The notes beneath the pieces were generated by a model that was not told the origin of the DNA, searched no databases, and worked only from the letters and a program-made list of their open reading frames with translations. From a bacterium D16-56 (GTDB lineage Bacteria; Bacillota; Clostridia; Lachnospirales; Lachnospiraceae), in NCBI GenBank assembly GCA_003611875.1, contig RAYY01000005.1, positions 124,001-188,000 of the forward strand: a stretch of DNA of 64,000 nt, given 5' to 3'. Below, piece by piece: positions 6,424 to 15,943 of this stretch; positions within the stretch are counted from its first letter, which is position 1; the number at the start of each line of letters is the position of its first letter. The translations under genes were made by a program, and so were the position numbers.

Positions 6424-8841
6424 CTACAGAATCCATTGGCTCCACCATATTCGCTCTCCATTAGTCCAAAGACGCACCGCCCCGGATTTTCCCGTATGAA
6501 ACGTTTGCACATTCCTTTCCTCTAAAAGTCTCAGCACTTCCGGTCCCGGATGCCCATATCGGTTCCCTTCCCCATACGAGATCACAGCCCATGCAGGAGA
6601 AACCTCATCCAGCCATTCCCTTGTAGTCGAATAGGCAGATCCATGGTGGGCTACCTTCAGCACCTGTGCCTGCCCTATGCCGTTTTTTTCCATTTTTGCC
6701 CCTTGCCCATCCGCCCTCTCAAGCTCCAGAAGACGGCGCTCCCCTTCCCCGCTCATATCGCCTGTCAAAAGCATACCGAAATTTCCGTAGCTTACCCGAA
6801 GCACCAGAGAATGTTCATTGCGGTCTTCCTCCTTTTTGCAGACACCTGCCCCGGGGGAAAGCTCTGCTGCCGGATACAGACAAAAAATCTCAAGCCTCCC
6901 CCATTTAAGCCGGTCTCCCCGCTCCATCCAGTGAATGGTTCCACCCTGCGCCAAGGCAGCCCGGCTCAATCTGTCATAGACCTCCTGTCCCTTTCCCCTG
7001 CCGGGAAGAACCAGATTTTTTATTGTAATATCGCTTTCTTCCATCAAATACATCAAGCCGCTTATATGGTCCTGATCCCCATGGCTGACAATGGCATAAT
7101 CCACTTCGGATACTCCCTGGCTTTTCAAAAAAGGCTCAAGCCTGTTTTTTCCAAGCTGTTTCTGGTCTGTACTGCCTCCGTCCACCAAAATGGCTCCTCT
7201 TTCTGTGCGGATGCAGATCCCGTCTCCCTGCCCCACATCCAGAAAGCTGATCTCCATGCCCAAAAGGGGTACACGCATCAGAAAAACCGGAGCTATCACC
7301 AAAAGAAAAATATGAAAGCGCCGGTTCCCACGTTTCCATATTCCTGCCGCAGCCGCCAAAATCCCATAATACAGCCCAATCTGCCAGCCGGCGGGCCGCC
7401 CGGTTATCAAAATACTTCCGGGAATAGACTCCCAAATCCGGCAGAGAAATTCATAAAGATTTAAAATCACATGACCGCACCCTACTGCAAAACGGCCTGC
7501 CGGCAAAGAAATGCTTCCCAGCAAAACTCCTCCGCAGCCGGAAGCCACCACAATCCCCATAAGAGGCACTGTCAGAAGATTCAGAAAAATACCATATACC
7601 GGAATCTGAAAAAAGTGGTACAAAACAACCGGCAGGGTTGCAAACTGCATTCCTAAGCTTATGGCCAGGATACTGCCTGCCTTTTCTCTCCAAGCCCTGC
7701 CTCTGTTCTCCTGTTCAAAGAAACTGCCTCTGTCTTCCTGCTCTGCCGCCAAGCCATAAGACAAGTATTCGGATACCATGCCAATCCCTGCCACCGCCCC
7801 AAAGGAAAGCTGCACCCCTGCCTGATAAAGCCTGTAGGGGCTGTCCCACAGAATCCATATCCCTGCCAGCCCAAGAGCAGACAAAAGATCATAGCTTCTC
7901 CCCATATAAGAGGCCAGGTATCCGCACAAAGCCATAAGCCATGCCCTTACTACAGAAGGCGAAGCCCCTGTTGCAGCTGCATAAAAAGCCAGCAGTCCTC
8001 CGGCTGCCAGCCCTGCTTTCCCGTATCCGGCTCCCAGACGCCGCAGCGCCCGATAGATGGCTCCGCCGATCAACGACAGATGAAGGCCGCTGATGGCAAG
8101 CAGATGGGCAATCCCGTTTTTCTGATACAAATTCCGGATATCTTCATCCAGACCTGTTTTATCCCCCAGAATGACTGCCCGGAAAATACCGGCATCCTTT
8201 GGCGCCGCAATCTGATCCAGAATCCTCCCTGCACCGGCCACACATCTGGATAAAAGGATGCCAAAATGTGCTTTGGATTGTTTCGTTCTTTCCCAAGAAA
8301 GAGCAAACACCCGGTAATGAATCCCCTGGGCCTGATAATACAGCCGATAATCAAATTCTCCCGGATTTCTTGCCTCCTGAATCAGGCCCGCCTTTCCTTG
8401 TACCTGTATCGTATCCCCTGGTCTGGGCATCTCATTCTCCGGATTCAGATAAACCTGAATCCGTTTTATTTCCTGATACCCGCTTTCCTGTCCGTCCTCA
8501 GCCACCCGGCAGCCTTCCAGGACTGACACATAATAACCCTCGCTTTCCTTCGTATCTGCCACGGTTCCCTCAAGGCTTACGGTTCTGTTGTCAAGGCCCA
8601 GCTTTTGTTCCTTTTCTGACCAATCCAAAGCCTGACGTCCTCGCCAGAAACCAAGAGCAAGAAAAATCACACCCAAGCCCAGCCTGACTGCCAAGCCTCT
8701 CCTGCCAAAATCTGCTTTCTTTTGACTCCAAAAGAAAACCAGTGCCAATATAGTTATGATAAACAAGACCATGATCCTTGTCTCAATCTCCAACAGGCCC
8801 ATCACCTCTCCAAGTACGAATCCTGCTGTCAAGATCAACAA
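6424..8841 (-). CDS. comEC: ComEC/Rec2 family competence protein with metallo-beta-lactamase domain
   Basis: Membrane protein of 805 residues for transport of single-stranded DNA across the membrane in natural transformation. Order: N-terminal membrane helices and a soluble OB-like region (DTKESEGYYVSVLEG, then IQVYLNPENEMPRPGDTIQV); the Competence domain of many helices (about 215-490, with GIAHLLAISGLHLSLIGG); and a C-terminal metallo-beta-lactamase-fold domain with SHGDQDHISG near residue 585 and later LLTGDMS and KVAHHGSAYS. The start appears to be TTG at 8841, eight bases after the GerMN gene stop, so coupling is likely. No comEA or other competence gene is in the window. Confidence 0.9.
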   Translation of the reverse strand: MLILTAGFVLGEVMGLLEIETRIMVLFIITILALVFFWSQKKADFGRRGLAVRLGLGVIFLALGFWRGRQALDWSEKEQKLGLDNRTVSLEGTVADTKESEGYYVSVLEGCRVAEDGQESGYQEIKRIQVYLNPENEMPRPGDTIQVQGKAGLIQEARNPGEFDYRLYYQAQGIHYRVFALSWERTKQSKAHFGILLSRCVAGAGRILDQIAAPKDAGIFRAVILGDKTGLDEDIRNLYQKNGIAHLLAISGLHLSLIGGAIYRALRRLGAGYGKAGLAAGGLLAFYAAATGASPSVVRAWLMALCGYLASYMGRSYDLLSALGLAGIWILWDSPYRLYQAGVQLSFGAVAGIGMVSEYLSYGLAAEQEDRGSFFEQENRGRAWREKAGSILAISLGMQFATLPVVLYHFFQIPVYGIFLNLLTVPLMGIVVASGCGGVLLGSISLPAGRFAVGCGHVILNLYEFLCRIWESIPGSILITGRPAGWQIGLYYGILAAAAGIWKRGNRRFHIFLLVIAPVFLMRVPLLGMEISFLDVGQGDGICIRTERGAILVDGGSTDQKQLGKNRLEPFLKSQGVSEVDYAIVSHGDQDHISGLMYLMEESDITIKNLVLPGRGKGQEVYDRLSRAALAQGGTIHWMERGDRLKWGRLEIFCLYPAAELSPGAGVCKKEEDRNEHSLVLRVSYGNFGMLLTGDMSGEGERRLLELERADGQGAKMEKNGIGQAQVLKVAHHGSAYSTTREWLDEVSPAWAVISYGEGNRYGHPGPEVLRLLEERNVQTFHTGKSGAVRLWTNGERIWWSQWIL

Positions 8842-8849
8842 TGGCCGCT

Positions 8850-9806
8850 TTATTTTGATTCCTCCGTTTCTATGTTCTCCTGCCCCAGCTCCTCCCCAAT
8901 ATAATCCAAATTCCTCTCAAACATGGTCTTCAGCTCAATGGAGTCACGGAATTTCACATCCTGAGAGCCATTGATGCTGATTTGAACCCGGTTTACGGAA
9001 GAAAGCTCCGACAGGGAATTTACAATGGAATAGATCGGGATGTAATCCTTGATTTCCCGGGGATTATTTAAAAAAGCCGTATCAAAATTCAGATAGCATA
9101 CGTTTTCGTTTGTCGATATATTCAAAAGCTTGATTCCCGGGTCCAGCGTCGGCTCCAGTCCTGGCTGCTCCGGTCCGCTTAAAAGTTCCTCCAAAATCAC
9201 CTTTTCCACGGAAGTGTTAATGTTATGGACTACTTCTCGTTTTTCTGCAAATAGCTGTTCCCCTGCACTGTCTGTAAAATATAAGGTCAGCTCTGCCCTC
9301 TCAAAAGCATTCACATCACTGATGCTGTCTGTAAAATCAGATGCCGAAAGCATACCCACCGGCATCCCGCTTACATCCATCAAAAGCTGATCTCCGGAAT
9401 AGATGGAAATATAATCGATTCCCGGAACCTGGTTCAGGGTCCGTACCAGGGCCGCCCGGCACAGAATCTCCCTGTCCGGAGACATATTAGCATAGTTATT
9501 GTCAAAATATAAGTAAAGAACCATGTCCTCCTGCTTATATCCTTGGTAAGTAACCTTTTCTGACAGCGCTGCCTGGGAATCCAGGTCTGTGGGCACCTTC
9601 ATAAACCGATCCATCAGCTCCTGAATCAGCAAATCCGGATCCGTGGTCCTGGTTCTGTACTCCTGGGGCGCTAACCGGGTCATAGCCGGATTCAGATAAT
9701 AAACCTGATATGCCGCTTCCCCGTCCTCTAAAGGATGTTCTCTCCCTGTACACCCTGCCAGCATCAGCATTGCCAGACATGCCAGCCATATCTTTAACCC
9801 TTTCAT
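8850..9806 (-). CDS. GerMN-domain lipoprotein
   Basis: Predicted lipoprotein of 318 residues. The signal sequence MKGLKIWLACLAMLMLAGC ends in a lipobox (LAGC). Two GerMN-type domains follow: about 65-170 (LVRTLNQVPGIDYISIYSGD) and 205-300 (SNENVCYLNFDTAFLNNP, then SIVNSLSELSSVNRVQISIN). The ATG at 9806 has GGAGG at ideal distance; upstream in-frame codons lack one. It lies between the sensor kinase and comEC. The arrangement of a kinase followed by a GerMN lipoprotein resembles mtrB-lpqB of Actinobacteria, where the lipoprotein modulates the kinase. That role here is inference. Confidence 0.85.
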   Translation of the reverse strand: MKGLKIWLACLAMLMLAGCTGREHPLEDGEAAYQVYYLNPAMTRLAPQEYRTRTTDPDLLIQELMDRFMKVPTDLDSQAALSEKVTYQGYKQEDMVLYLYFDNNYANMSPDREILCRAALVRTLNQVPGIDYISIYSGDQLLMDVSGMPVGMLSASDFTDSISDVNAFERAELTLYFTDSAGEQLFAEKREVVHNINTSVEKVILEELLSGPEQPGLEPTLDPGIKLLNISTNENVCYLNFDTAFLNNPREIKDYIPIYSIVNSLSELSSVNRVQISINGSQDVKFRDSIELKTMFERNLDYIGEELGQENIETEESK

Positions 9807-9835
9807 ATTGTATCCTCCGCCTGCCGGCTTGTCTC

Positions 9836-11290
9836 TCATGCAATATAATTTAAGGGAATCCTTAAGGTAAACACGCTTCCCTCCCCGTCCCTGCTGGTCA
9901 GCTTAATGGCCCCCTTATGCATCAAAATCACCCGGCGGGTAATGGCAAGTCCCAGCCCGCTGCCTCCCGTTACCCGTGAGCGGGCCTTATCCACCCGGTA
10001 AAACCTCTCAAAGATCCGGTCCTGCTCCTCCTCCGGAATCCCAATACCAGAATCCGCTACCTTTACAAAGAAAAATTTATGGTCCGCATCCACTGTCACC
10101 CGCACCCATCCTCCTGCCGAATTATATTTTATGGCATTTTCCACCAGGTTGCTGATGGCAAGAGACAATTTGGTCTCATCAATATCCGCCGTTACCTCCC
10201 GGATGCTTTCCAAAATCAGCTCTACATTTCGTTTGTTGGCAATCGGACGAAGCCTTTTTAAGATCTGCTTGACCAAAACTACAATATCCACCTGGGAAAG
10301 GTTCAGCTCTGCCTCGGATTTATCAATCTTTACCAGAGCCAGAAGATCATCAATAATCTTCCCCTCCCGGTCAATCTCATCCGATATATCCTCCATAAAT
10401 TCCCGATACAGCTCCACCGGAGCATCCTCCATGCCCATCAGGGAATCTGCCAAAACCCGGATCGACGTAATGGGCGTCTTCAGCTCATGAGACACATTGG
10501 ACACAAATTCCTGGCGGGATTGGTCTACCTCCTTTAATTTGGTAATCGTGCTTTCCACTGCCTGGGAAATATCCCGGGTCTCCCGATACCCTTCTGTCCT
10601 GATCTCTGTATCCAATGCCCCGGCCGCCACCTGATTCAGCTTCCGCTGCAGCTCCTTAAACGGCCGCAGCAGAACCGTCGCCGCTGCAGCGGCTGCCAGC
10701 ATCAGAGTCAATGTTACCAAAAGCTGAAGAAACAGAGCCTTGTCATACACAGAATCCATCAAGGACAGGATTTCCTCTGTAGACGCCGTAATGACCAGCA
10801 CCCCTTCAATCCCTTTCACCGGAGTATTGTCATAGATCGGCACTGTCTGGGCAAAATAATGCTTTTCTTTATTATATTTGCTGCTGCTTTCTCCCTGAAA
10901 GCAGAGAATCACCTCTTCCGCCACCAGAAAACGCCGTTCTGCAATATGGAAAGTGTCCTGGACAATCCTGAAATCCTTATTCACCACTACGATCCTGCCA
11001 TTGTAGACGTCTGCCAGCGCCTGAATCTCACTGTCCATGGTTCCGTCCCTTAGATCTCCCCGCAAATACCCGGCCCGGGTCATTTTACTGCTTAATATCT
11101 GGCACTGATTCTGAACCTCCACCATTCTGGAATCGGTCTGGCTCTGGCGGAGAGAGCCGATCAGCATCTGGGTACACAGAGTCATGGGAATCACGCCAAA
11201 TAGTACTAAAAGAATTGCCACCGGCACCTTCAGACTGACTAAAAATCCCGGAAGACGGAACATCTGCCATCTTTTCATTCCATTTTCCAT
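9836..11290 (-). CDS. Membrane sensor histidine kinase
   Basis: Protein of 484 residues: N-terminal membrane helix (about 16-38), extracytoplasmic sensor region (39-175), second membrane helix (about 180-205), HAMP linker, then a HisKA domain with the phosphoacceptor His in SHELKTPITS (near residue 267). The ATP-binding domain has NLVENAIKYN, DSGIGIPEEEQDRIFERFYR and GGSGLGLAI. It resembles WalK/ResE/PhoR-type kinases. No response regulator is adjacent in the window, so it is an orphan at this locus. It is packed into one unit: degV stop 8 bases upstream, GerMN lipoprotein start 29 bases downstream. Confidence 0.92.
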   Translation of the reverse strand: MENGMKRWQMFRLPGFLVSLKVPVAILLVLFGVIPMTLCTQMLIGSLRQSQTDSRMVEVQNQCQILSSKMTRAGYLRGDLRDGTMDSEIQALADVYNGRIVVVNKDFRIVQDTFHIAERRFLVAEEVILCFQGESSSKYNKEKHYFAQTVPIYDNTPVKGIEGVLVITASTEEILSLMDSVYDKALFLQLLVTLTLMLAAAAAATVLLRPFKELQRKLNQVAAGALDTEIRTEGYRETRDISQAVESTITKLKEVDQSRQEFVSNVSHELKTPITSIRVLADSLMGMEDAPVELYREFMEDISDEIDREGKIIDDLLALVKIDKSEAELNLSQVDIVVLVKQILKRLRPIANKRNVELILESIREVTADIDETKLSLAISNLVENAIKYNSAGGWVRVTVDADHKFFFVKVADSGIGIPEEEQDRIFERFYRVDKARSRVTGGSGLGLAITRRVILMHKGAIKLTSRDGEGSVFTLRIPLNYIA

Positions 11291-11298
11291 TGTTTCCC

Positions 11299-12180
11299 CT
11301 ATTTCTTTTTAAGATCCTCATCCAGGCATTTGGTCACTGCCACTGCCAAAGCGCCTGGTCCGATATGACAGGCCACACTTAAGGAAAGCGGATTAATCAC
11401 AATATGCCCTGTATTCGGATACATTTCCCGAAGCTCATCGGCAAATTCCTTCGCCGCCTCCTCATTGCAGGTGTGAGCCACTGCGATCCAGCTATGCCTT
11501 GCCTCCGGGTCATCAAACCGCTTGTTTAAGTCCTGCGCAATGGCTGCTGTCATGGTTGACTTTGCCTGCTTCATGGTCCGGGCCTTAGAAAAAGCATCCA
11601 GCTTTCCTCCCTGTATCTGCAGTACAGGCTTCAGCCGCAGAAGGGTTCCTAAGGCGGCGGCAGCCGGAGTGACCCGCCCGCCCCTTTTCAGATATTTTAA
11701 GGTGTCAATGGTAATGTAAATACTGGTCTCTCCACTGGTTCTTTCCAGTTCCCGACAGATTTCCTTCGCCTCCATACCAAGGGACGCCATCTCAAAGGCA
11801 TCCTTTGCAGCCTGCCTTTGGGTAATGGAAATCCGCCGGTTGTCTGCCACCTGCACCCTGCCGTCATAGTCCTCAGACAGCATAAGAGCAGTCTGGCAGG
11901 AACTGCTTAAGCTGCTGGACATGGGAATATGAATAATCTCATCGTATTCCTTTAAAATCTGATCCCACAACGTCATCACCGTCTCCGGAGACGGCTGAGA
12001 GGTAGAAATCTCCGCATCTTCCTTCAAGCGCTCATAAAATTCTCCCTGGGTCAGATTAATGTCCTCTTCATAGGTTTCTCCATTGATCATAAATGGCATC
12101 GGTATCACAAAAATCCCCATTTCTTTTGCCTGACTCTGGGTAATCCCGCTGTTGCTGTCCGTCACAACTGCTGTTCTCAT
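11299..12180 (-). CDS. DegV family protein (fatty-acid-binding FakB type)
   Basis: DegV/FakB proteins bind one fatty acid and present it to FakA for phosphorylation. The 293 residues match the family. The N-terminus MRTAVVTDSNSGITQSQAKE has the typical TDS motif; EISTSQPSP (about 57-65) and SSSLSSSCQTA (about 87-97) carry the serines that contact the lipid carboxylate; SLSVACHIGPGALAVAV near the C-terminus is the conserved H-x-GPG segment. The start has GGAGGGAGC upstream. It is the first gene of degV - kinase - GerMN - comEC. The FakA kinase at 694-2451 is a plausible partner. Which lipid is bound cannot be read from sequence. Confidence 0.9.
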   Translation of the reverse strand: MRTAVVTDSNSGITQSQAKEMGIFVIPMPFMINGETYEEDINLTQGEFYERLKEDAEISTSQPSPETVMTLWDQILKEYDEIIHIPMSSSLSSSCQTALMLSEDYDGRVQVADNRRISITQRQAAKDAFEMASLGMEAKEICRELERTSGETSIYITIDTLKYLKRGGRVTPAAAALGTLLRLKPVLQIQGGKLDAFSKARTMKQAKSTMTAAIAQDLNKRFDDPEARHSWIAVAHTCNEEAAKEFADELREMYPNTGHIVINPLSLSVACHIGPGALAVAVTKCLDEDLKKK

Positions 12181-12291
12181 ATATCTGCTCCCTCCATAGC
12201 TTACTTAAAATCACTGCGAAAGCTGCTTAACCGGTTTGCCCTGCATCTTCTGCCGCGTTATCCTCTGCCGGAAACCATTTCCTGCATCCTG

Positions 12292-14034
12292 TCAATCGTC
12301 CTGGACTGACTGATATAGCTGGTAGTAGATCCCTTTTCTTTTCAAAAGCTCCTCATGGCTGCCCTCCTCTGCAATCTTCCCCTCTGACAGCACCAGAATC
12401 CTGTCCGCATTCTGGACGGTGGTAAGGCGGTGGGCAATGGTCACGGTAGTCCTTCCTTCAGCCAGACGGTCCAAGGACTTGGAAATCAGATGTTCACTCT
12501 CATTGTCCAAGGCTGAGGTCGCTTCATCCAGAATCAAAATCGCCGGATTTTTCAAAAACACCCGCGCAATGCTGATACGCTGCTTCTGACCTCCGGAAAG
12601 CTTCACCCCCCGCTCTCCTACATAAGTGTCATACCCATCCTTTAAGGCGGATATAAATTCATGAGCCCCGGCAAGCTTTGCTGCCTGAATCACCTGCTCA
12701 CGAGAGGCTTCTGGCTTTCCATAAGAAATATTGTCGTATACCGTGCCGGAAAACAGATATACATCCTGCTGCACGATCCCAATATTCATTCTAAGACTCT
12801 GCAGGGTAATGCCCTTTAGCTCCTGACCGTCTATCCGAATCTCTCCTCTGGTGGTATCATAAAACCGGGGTATCAGGTTGCATAACGTGGTCTTTCCGCC
12901 GCCGGATGGCCCTACAAGGGCAATCCTTTCTCCGGGACGGATGGAAAGATTGATCTGCTCCAATACCGAATTATGGTCGTCCGGATACTCAAAGCTTACA
13001 TTTTCAAAGGAAATCGCCCCCTTGATCTCTGTCAAGGGCCTTGCTCCCGGTTCATCTAAAATCTCCACCGTAGAATCCATGATCTCCACAAACCGCTCAA
13101 TTCCTGTCATTCCCCGCTGAAACTGCTCTGCAAACTCAATAATCCGCCGGATCGTGGCCAAAAGTGTGGTTACATATAATGTATAAGCCACCAGATCCCC
13201 CGGTTCAATCAGGCCCTTTACCATAAAAATACCGCCTGCCACAATGACGACCACATACATCAGGCCGTCAAACATTCGAATCGTATCCTGAAAGGCTGCC
13301 ATATACAGATAGCTTTCCCGTTTAATCTGAAGGAATGCCTGATTGTCCTGGTGAAATTTCTCAATTTCAATATTTTGATTGGCAAAGGCCCGGACCACCC
13401 GGTTCCCCAGAAGGTTGTCCTCGATCCGTGCATTTAATTCCCCAATCTGCTGCCTCTGTCTGCGAAAGGCTTTCTTCACCTTCAGATTAAAATAGGTACA
13501 GGACAAAACCATAACCGGAATCAGCACAAAGATTACTGCCGTCAATACCAGATTGATTCCGGAAAGCACTGCAAAAGAAATCACAGCCTTTAAAAACGCG
13601 ATGAAAAATTCCTCTGGGCAATGATGGGCAAACTCTGTCACATCAAACAAGTCGCTGGTGATCCGCGACATGATCTGCCCTACCTTTGTGTTGTTAAAGT
13701 AACTGTCTGACAGCTTCTGCAAATGCTCAAAGGCATCCTGCCGCATGTCAGTTTCAATACGCGCTCCCATGACATGTCCCGTATAAGCCATGTAAAAGGC
13801 TGCCAGGCCATCCACAATCCGCAGTATAAAGTAGAGTCCTCCGATCCTAACGATCATCCCCACTGTGATGGACGCCAAATCCTTCATTCCCGCATTGGTA
13901 ATATACCGAAGAAGCATAGGAAACACCAGCTCACACACAGTAGTCAGGGCCGCACAAAACAGATCAAAGACCATGGTTTTCCAATATCTCTTGTAATAAG
14001 GCAAAAACCGTTTTAACAGTAATGATGTATTCAT
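12292..14034 (-). CDS. ABC transporter, fused permease and ATPase (exporter type)
   Basis: Half-transporter of 580 residues of the MsbA/LmrA/YfiB exporter group. About six membrane helices lie in residues 15-300. The nucleotide-binding domain has Walker A VGPSGGGKTT (about 368-377), Q-loop NIGIVQQDVYLFSGTV, signature LSGGQKQRI and Walker B ILILDEATSAL, followed by the H-loop TIAHRLTT. A single gene suggests a homodimer. The substrate is unknown; families of this type export lipids, peptides or drugs. The start follows AAAAGGGGGCATT. It is 111 bases upstream of degV and may or may not be in its transcript. Confidence 0.9.
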   Translation of the reverse strand: MNTSLLLKRFLPYYKRYWKTMVFDLFCAALTTVCELVFPMLLRYITNAGMKDLASITVGMIVRIGGLYFILRIVDGLAAFYMAYTGHVMGARIETDMRQDAFEHLQKLSDSYFNNTKVGQIMSRITSDLFDVTEFAHHCPEEFFIAFLKAVISFAVLSGINLVLTAVIFVLIPVMVLSCTYFNLKVKKAFRRQRQQIGELNARIEDNLLGNRVVRAFANQNIEIEKFHQDNQAFLQIKRESYLYMAAFQDTIRMFDGLMYVVVIVAGGIFMVKGLIEPGDLVAYTLYVTTLLATIRRIIEFAEQFQRGMTGIERFVEIMDSTVEILDEPGARPLTEIKGAISFENVSFEYPDDHNSVLEQINLSIRPGERIALVGPSGGGKTTLCNLIPRFYDTTRGEIRIDGQELKGITLQSLRMNIGIVQQDVYLFSGTVYDNISYGKPEASREQVIQAAKLAGAHEFISALKDGYDTYVGERGVKLSGGQKQRISIARVFLKNPAILILDEATSALDNESEHLISKSLDRLAEGRTTVTIAHRLTTVQNADRILVLSEGKIAEEGSHEELLKRKGIYYQLYQSVQDD

Positions 14035-14121
14035 AATGCCCCCTTTTATCTTTCTAAAGCTGCACCTCTCCTATTCTATCTTATTTTAGCTGGAAAGGGA
14101 AGCAATATTTTCCAAAATTGC

Positions 14122-14279
14122 TGGACGGATATCCAGACGTGCATTATAATGAGACATTAGGAGTATGGATTCTCTGAATACTCAGGAATTGTCCACAAAT
14201 ACCTTGCAGCATTGCTTGTTTTTTTCGAAGGCACAGCTCAAAATCTGTTACATAGCCCACTATGCGCCTGATTTTGAGC
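14122..14279 (+). promoter_or_regulatory. Promoter and structured leader of the 14362 gene
   Basis: A plus-strand -35 TGGACG (14122-14127), 17-base spacer and perfect -10 TATAAT (14145-14150) leave a leader of about 205 nt. A small dyad CTGGA-N6-TCCAG (14121-14136) overlaps the -35. The leader holds a strong interrupted palindrome: GCTCAAAATC (14236-14245) with GATTTTGAGC (14270-14279), and CATAG with CTATG inside it. No U-tract follows. I do not recognise a riboswitch class. Confidence 0.5.
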
Positions 14280-14361
14280 AGCGCTCCCAAAGAAAGATCC
14301 TGTGCGCGAATCACAAGTTATTGATGAACGGTTCCTTACCAAGAAAAAGGAGGGGCTTGTT

Positions 14362-15111
14362 ATGCCTTATTGCCCAAAATGTGACATGGAATTTATAGAC
14401 GGAATTACGATCTGCAGCGATTGCGGCGGACCGCTGGCAGAATCAAAAGAGGTCTGCGATGCCTTGAAAAAGAAAACAAAAGAGGAAGCCTTGGCACGCC
14501 TGAAATCCCAATACGACGCCATGACCGAGTATGCCACGGCAGAAAGCCATCAGCCTCTGGAACAATCCGGAATCCTGGAGGATTCCCAGGCCCCGGAAGA
14601 ATTTCAGACGCCGCTGGAGGCCAAAACCTCCCGCAAATCACCTCCCGCCTCCCTGTACATTAAAAAATCACAGCAATATGACGACATGAAATCCTCCGGC
14701 TGGGCTTTCCTTTTGACAGGCGGAGCCCTTTTGGTCTTTGCCGCTTTGTGCTGGCTGAATATCCTTCCTCTTCATCTGGGTATGGTAAGCAAGCTGGCTC
14801 TCACGGTTTTTGGAGCCGGATCCCTGATCGTCTCCCTGAAAACCTTTCAAAGCGCCAAAACCGTCCGAGGACAGATTCATGAGGAGGAAGAAAAAAGCCG
14901 CAGAATTACCGACTGGTTTTTAAGCTCCTACACCGGAGCCCGGCTTGACGAACAGCTTCTTTCTGAATTTGGAGAGCTGCTGCCAGAGGAGCTGAGCCTA
15001 AAACGTTTCAGTCTGATCCAGGACATTCTGATCACCAGTTACGATCTCCACGACCAGTCCTATGTGGATCTTCTGACGGACGAGATCTATGAAAAAATGT
15101 ATCAGGACTAA
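14362..15111 (+). CDS. Zinc-ribbon membrane protein of unknown function
   Basis: Protein of 249 residues. The N-terminus MPYCPKCDMEFIDGITICSD holds a rubredoxin-like zinc ribbon (CPxC ... CSDC, residues 4-22). A Glu/Pro/Ser-rich linker follows (about 40-105), then two hydrophobic helices (about 118-165, AFLLTGGALLVFAALCWL and LGMVSKLALTVFGAGSLIVS), and a charged C-terminal cytoplasmic region. ATG 14362 has AAGGAGG upstream; the open frame extends back to 14302 without a ribosome site. It is followed 38 bases later by another membrane-anchored protein gene. The zinc ribbon suggests protein or nucleic-acid contacts, but no function is known to me. Confidence 0.75.
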   Translation: MPYCPKCDMEFIDGITICSDCGGPLAESKEVCDALKKKTKEEALARLKSQYDAMTEYATAESHQPLEQSGILEDSQAPEEFQTPLEAKTSRKSPPASLYIKKSQQYDDMKSSGWAFLLTGGALLVFAALCWLNILPLHLGMVSKLALTVFGAGSLIVSLKTFQSAKTVRGQIHEEEEKSRRITDWFLSSYTGARLDEQLLSEFGELLPEELSLKRFSLIQDILITSYDLHDQSYVDLLTDEIYEKMYQD

Positions 15112-15149
15112 CGTGTATATGAAAAACCTTACAAAAAGGAGTAAAACCT

Positions 15150-15893
15150 ATGACAGAAATTCCCGGAAAAGAAGTAACCCTTGTAATGATCATGGTGTTT
15201 TTGCTGTTGATCCTTATCCCCATTCTTCAGTCACGTACAGACAGGGACCTGACCCAAATGTTTTTTGGGATCCGAAGACGTAAAAAACCAGAGGAGCAGG
15301 ACCTGAAAAATACCAGGCGGGAGCCTCGTATCCACAATGGAACCAAAGGAGAGCTGACTTCCTTTATCGCTCAGATGCTGCGCTTTACCACCAAGAACGG
15401 AATGCGCTTAGTAGCCCCCGGCACAGTCAGCCACAATGGACAGACAGCACGCCTAACAGCCCTAATCGTGGCCCCCGGCGGAATCACCGGCGTCTACTGC
15501 CTTGGCTTTGGCGGCACGATTACTCCCGGTGACTTAAAGGCGCCTGCCGGAATGTCAGCCCCATGGCGCCAGCATATTAACGGAGAGGACAAAACCTTTG
15601 ACAATCCTTTAAAATCATGCCAGCAGCAAAAAAAGCTGATACAATCTGCCATGGAACAAGCAGGCATCCACGCGGATCTGAATGTTGTAACGGTGTTTAC
15701 CAATCCACGGGCTACGTTAAAGTCCACCCCGGCCTCCATCTATACACCCAAAGGCTTGTGTGAGTATTTAAAGGACAATTCTTCCCTGAAAACCGGAAGC
15801 CTGGACATTCACACCACTGCCCTCACCCTGGCAGACTTAGCCGGCATCAAGAAAGGAAAGGATAAGAAAAACGACAAAAAGACCAAAGAATAG
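15150..15893 (+). CDS. Membrane-anchored protein with a degenerate NERD-like domain
   Basis: Protein of 247 residues with one N-terminal membrane helix (about residues 9-27, VTLVMIMVFLLLILIPIL). Residues 65-205 follow the outline of the NERD (nuclease-related) fold: NGTKGELTSFIAQML, then TARLTALIVAPGGITGVYCL, GGTI, and NPLKSCQQQKKLIQSAM, which matches the family NP-L-Q...L segment. The positions where active NERD/restriction-like nucleases have Asp and Glu-x-Lys read Thr and Cys-Leu-Gly here, so catalysis is unlikely. The C-terminus is Lys/Asp-rich. It appears co-transcribed with the zinc-ribbon protein. The NERD assignment is by eye and moderate. Confidence 0.6.
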   Translation: MTEIPGKEVTLVMIMVFLLLILIPILQSRTDRDLTQMFFGIRRRKKPEEQDLKNTRREPRIHNGTKGELTSFIAQMLRFTTKNGMRLVAPGTVSHNGQTARLTALIVAPGGITGVYCLGFGGTITPGDLKAPAGMSAPWRQHINGEDKTFDNPLKSCQQQKKLIQSAMEQAGIHADLNVVTVFTNPRATLKSTPASIYTPKGLCEYLKDNSSLKTGSLDIHTTALTLADLAGIKKGKDKKNDKKTKE

Positions 15894-15943
15894 CCTGCCG
15901 CAACAACCATACGGCAGCAAAAGCCAAAAGCAAAAGCTTGTAA

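Noticed and set aside
6550-7464. 304-codon plus-strand open frame
   Set aside because: Antisense to comEC, rich in Pro/His/Cys as typical for mirror frames of GC-rich coding DNA.
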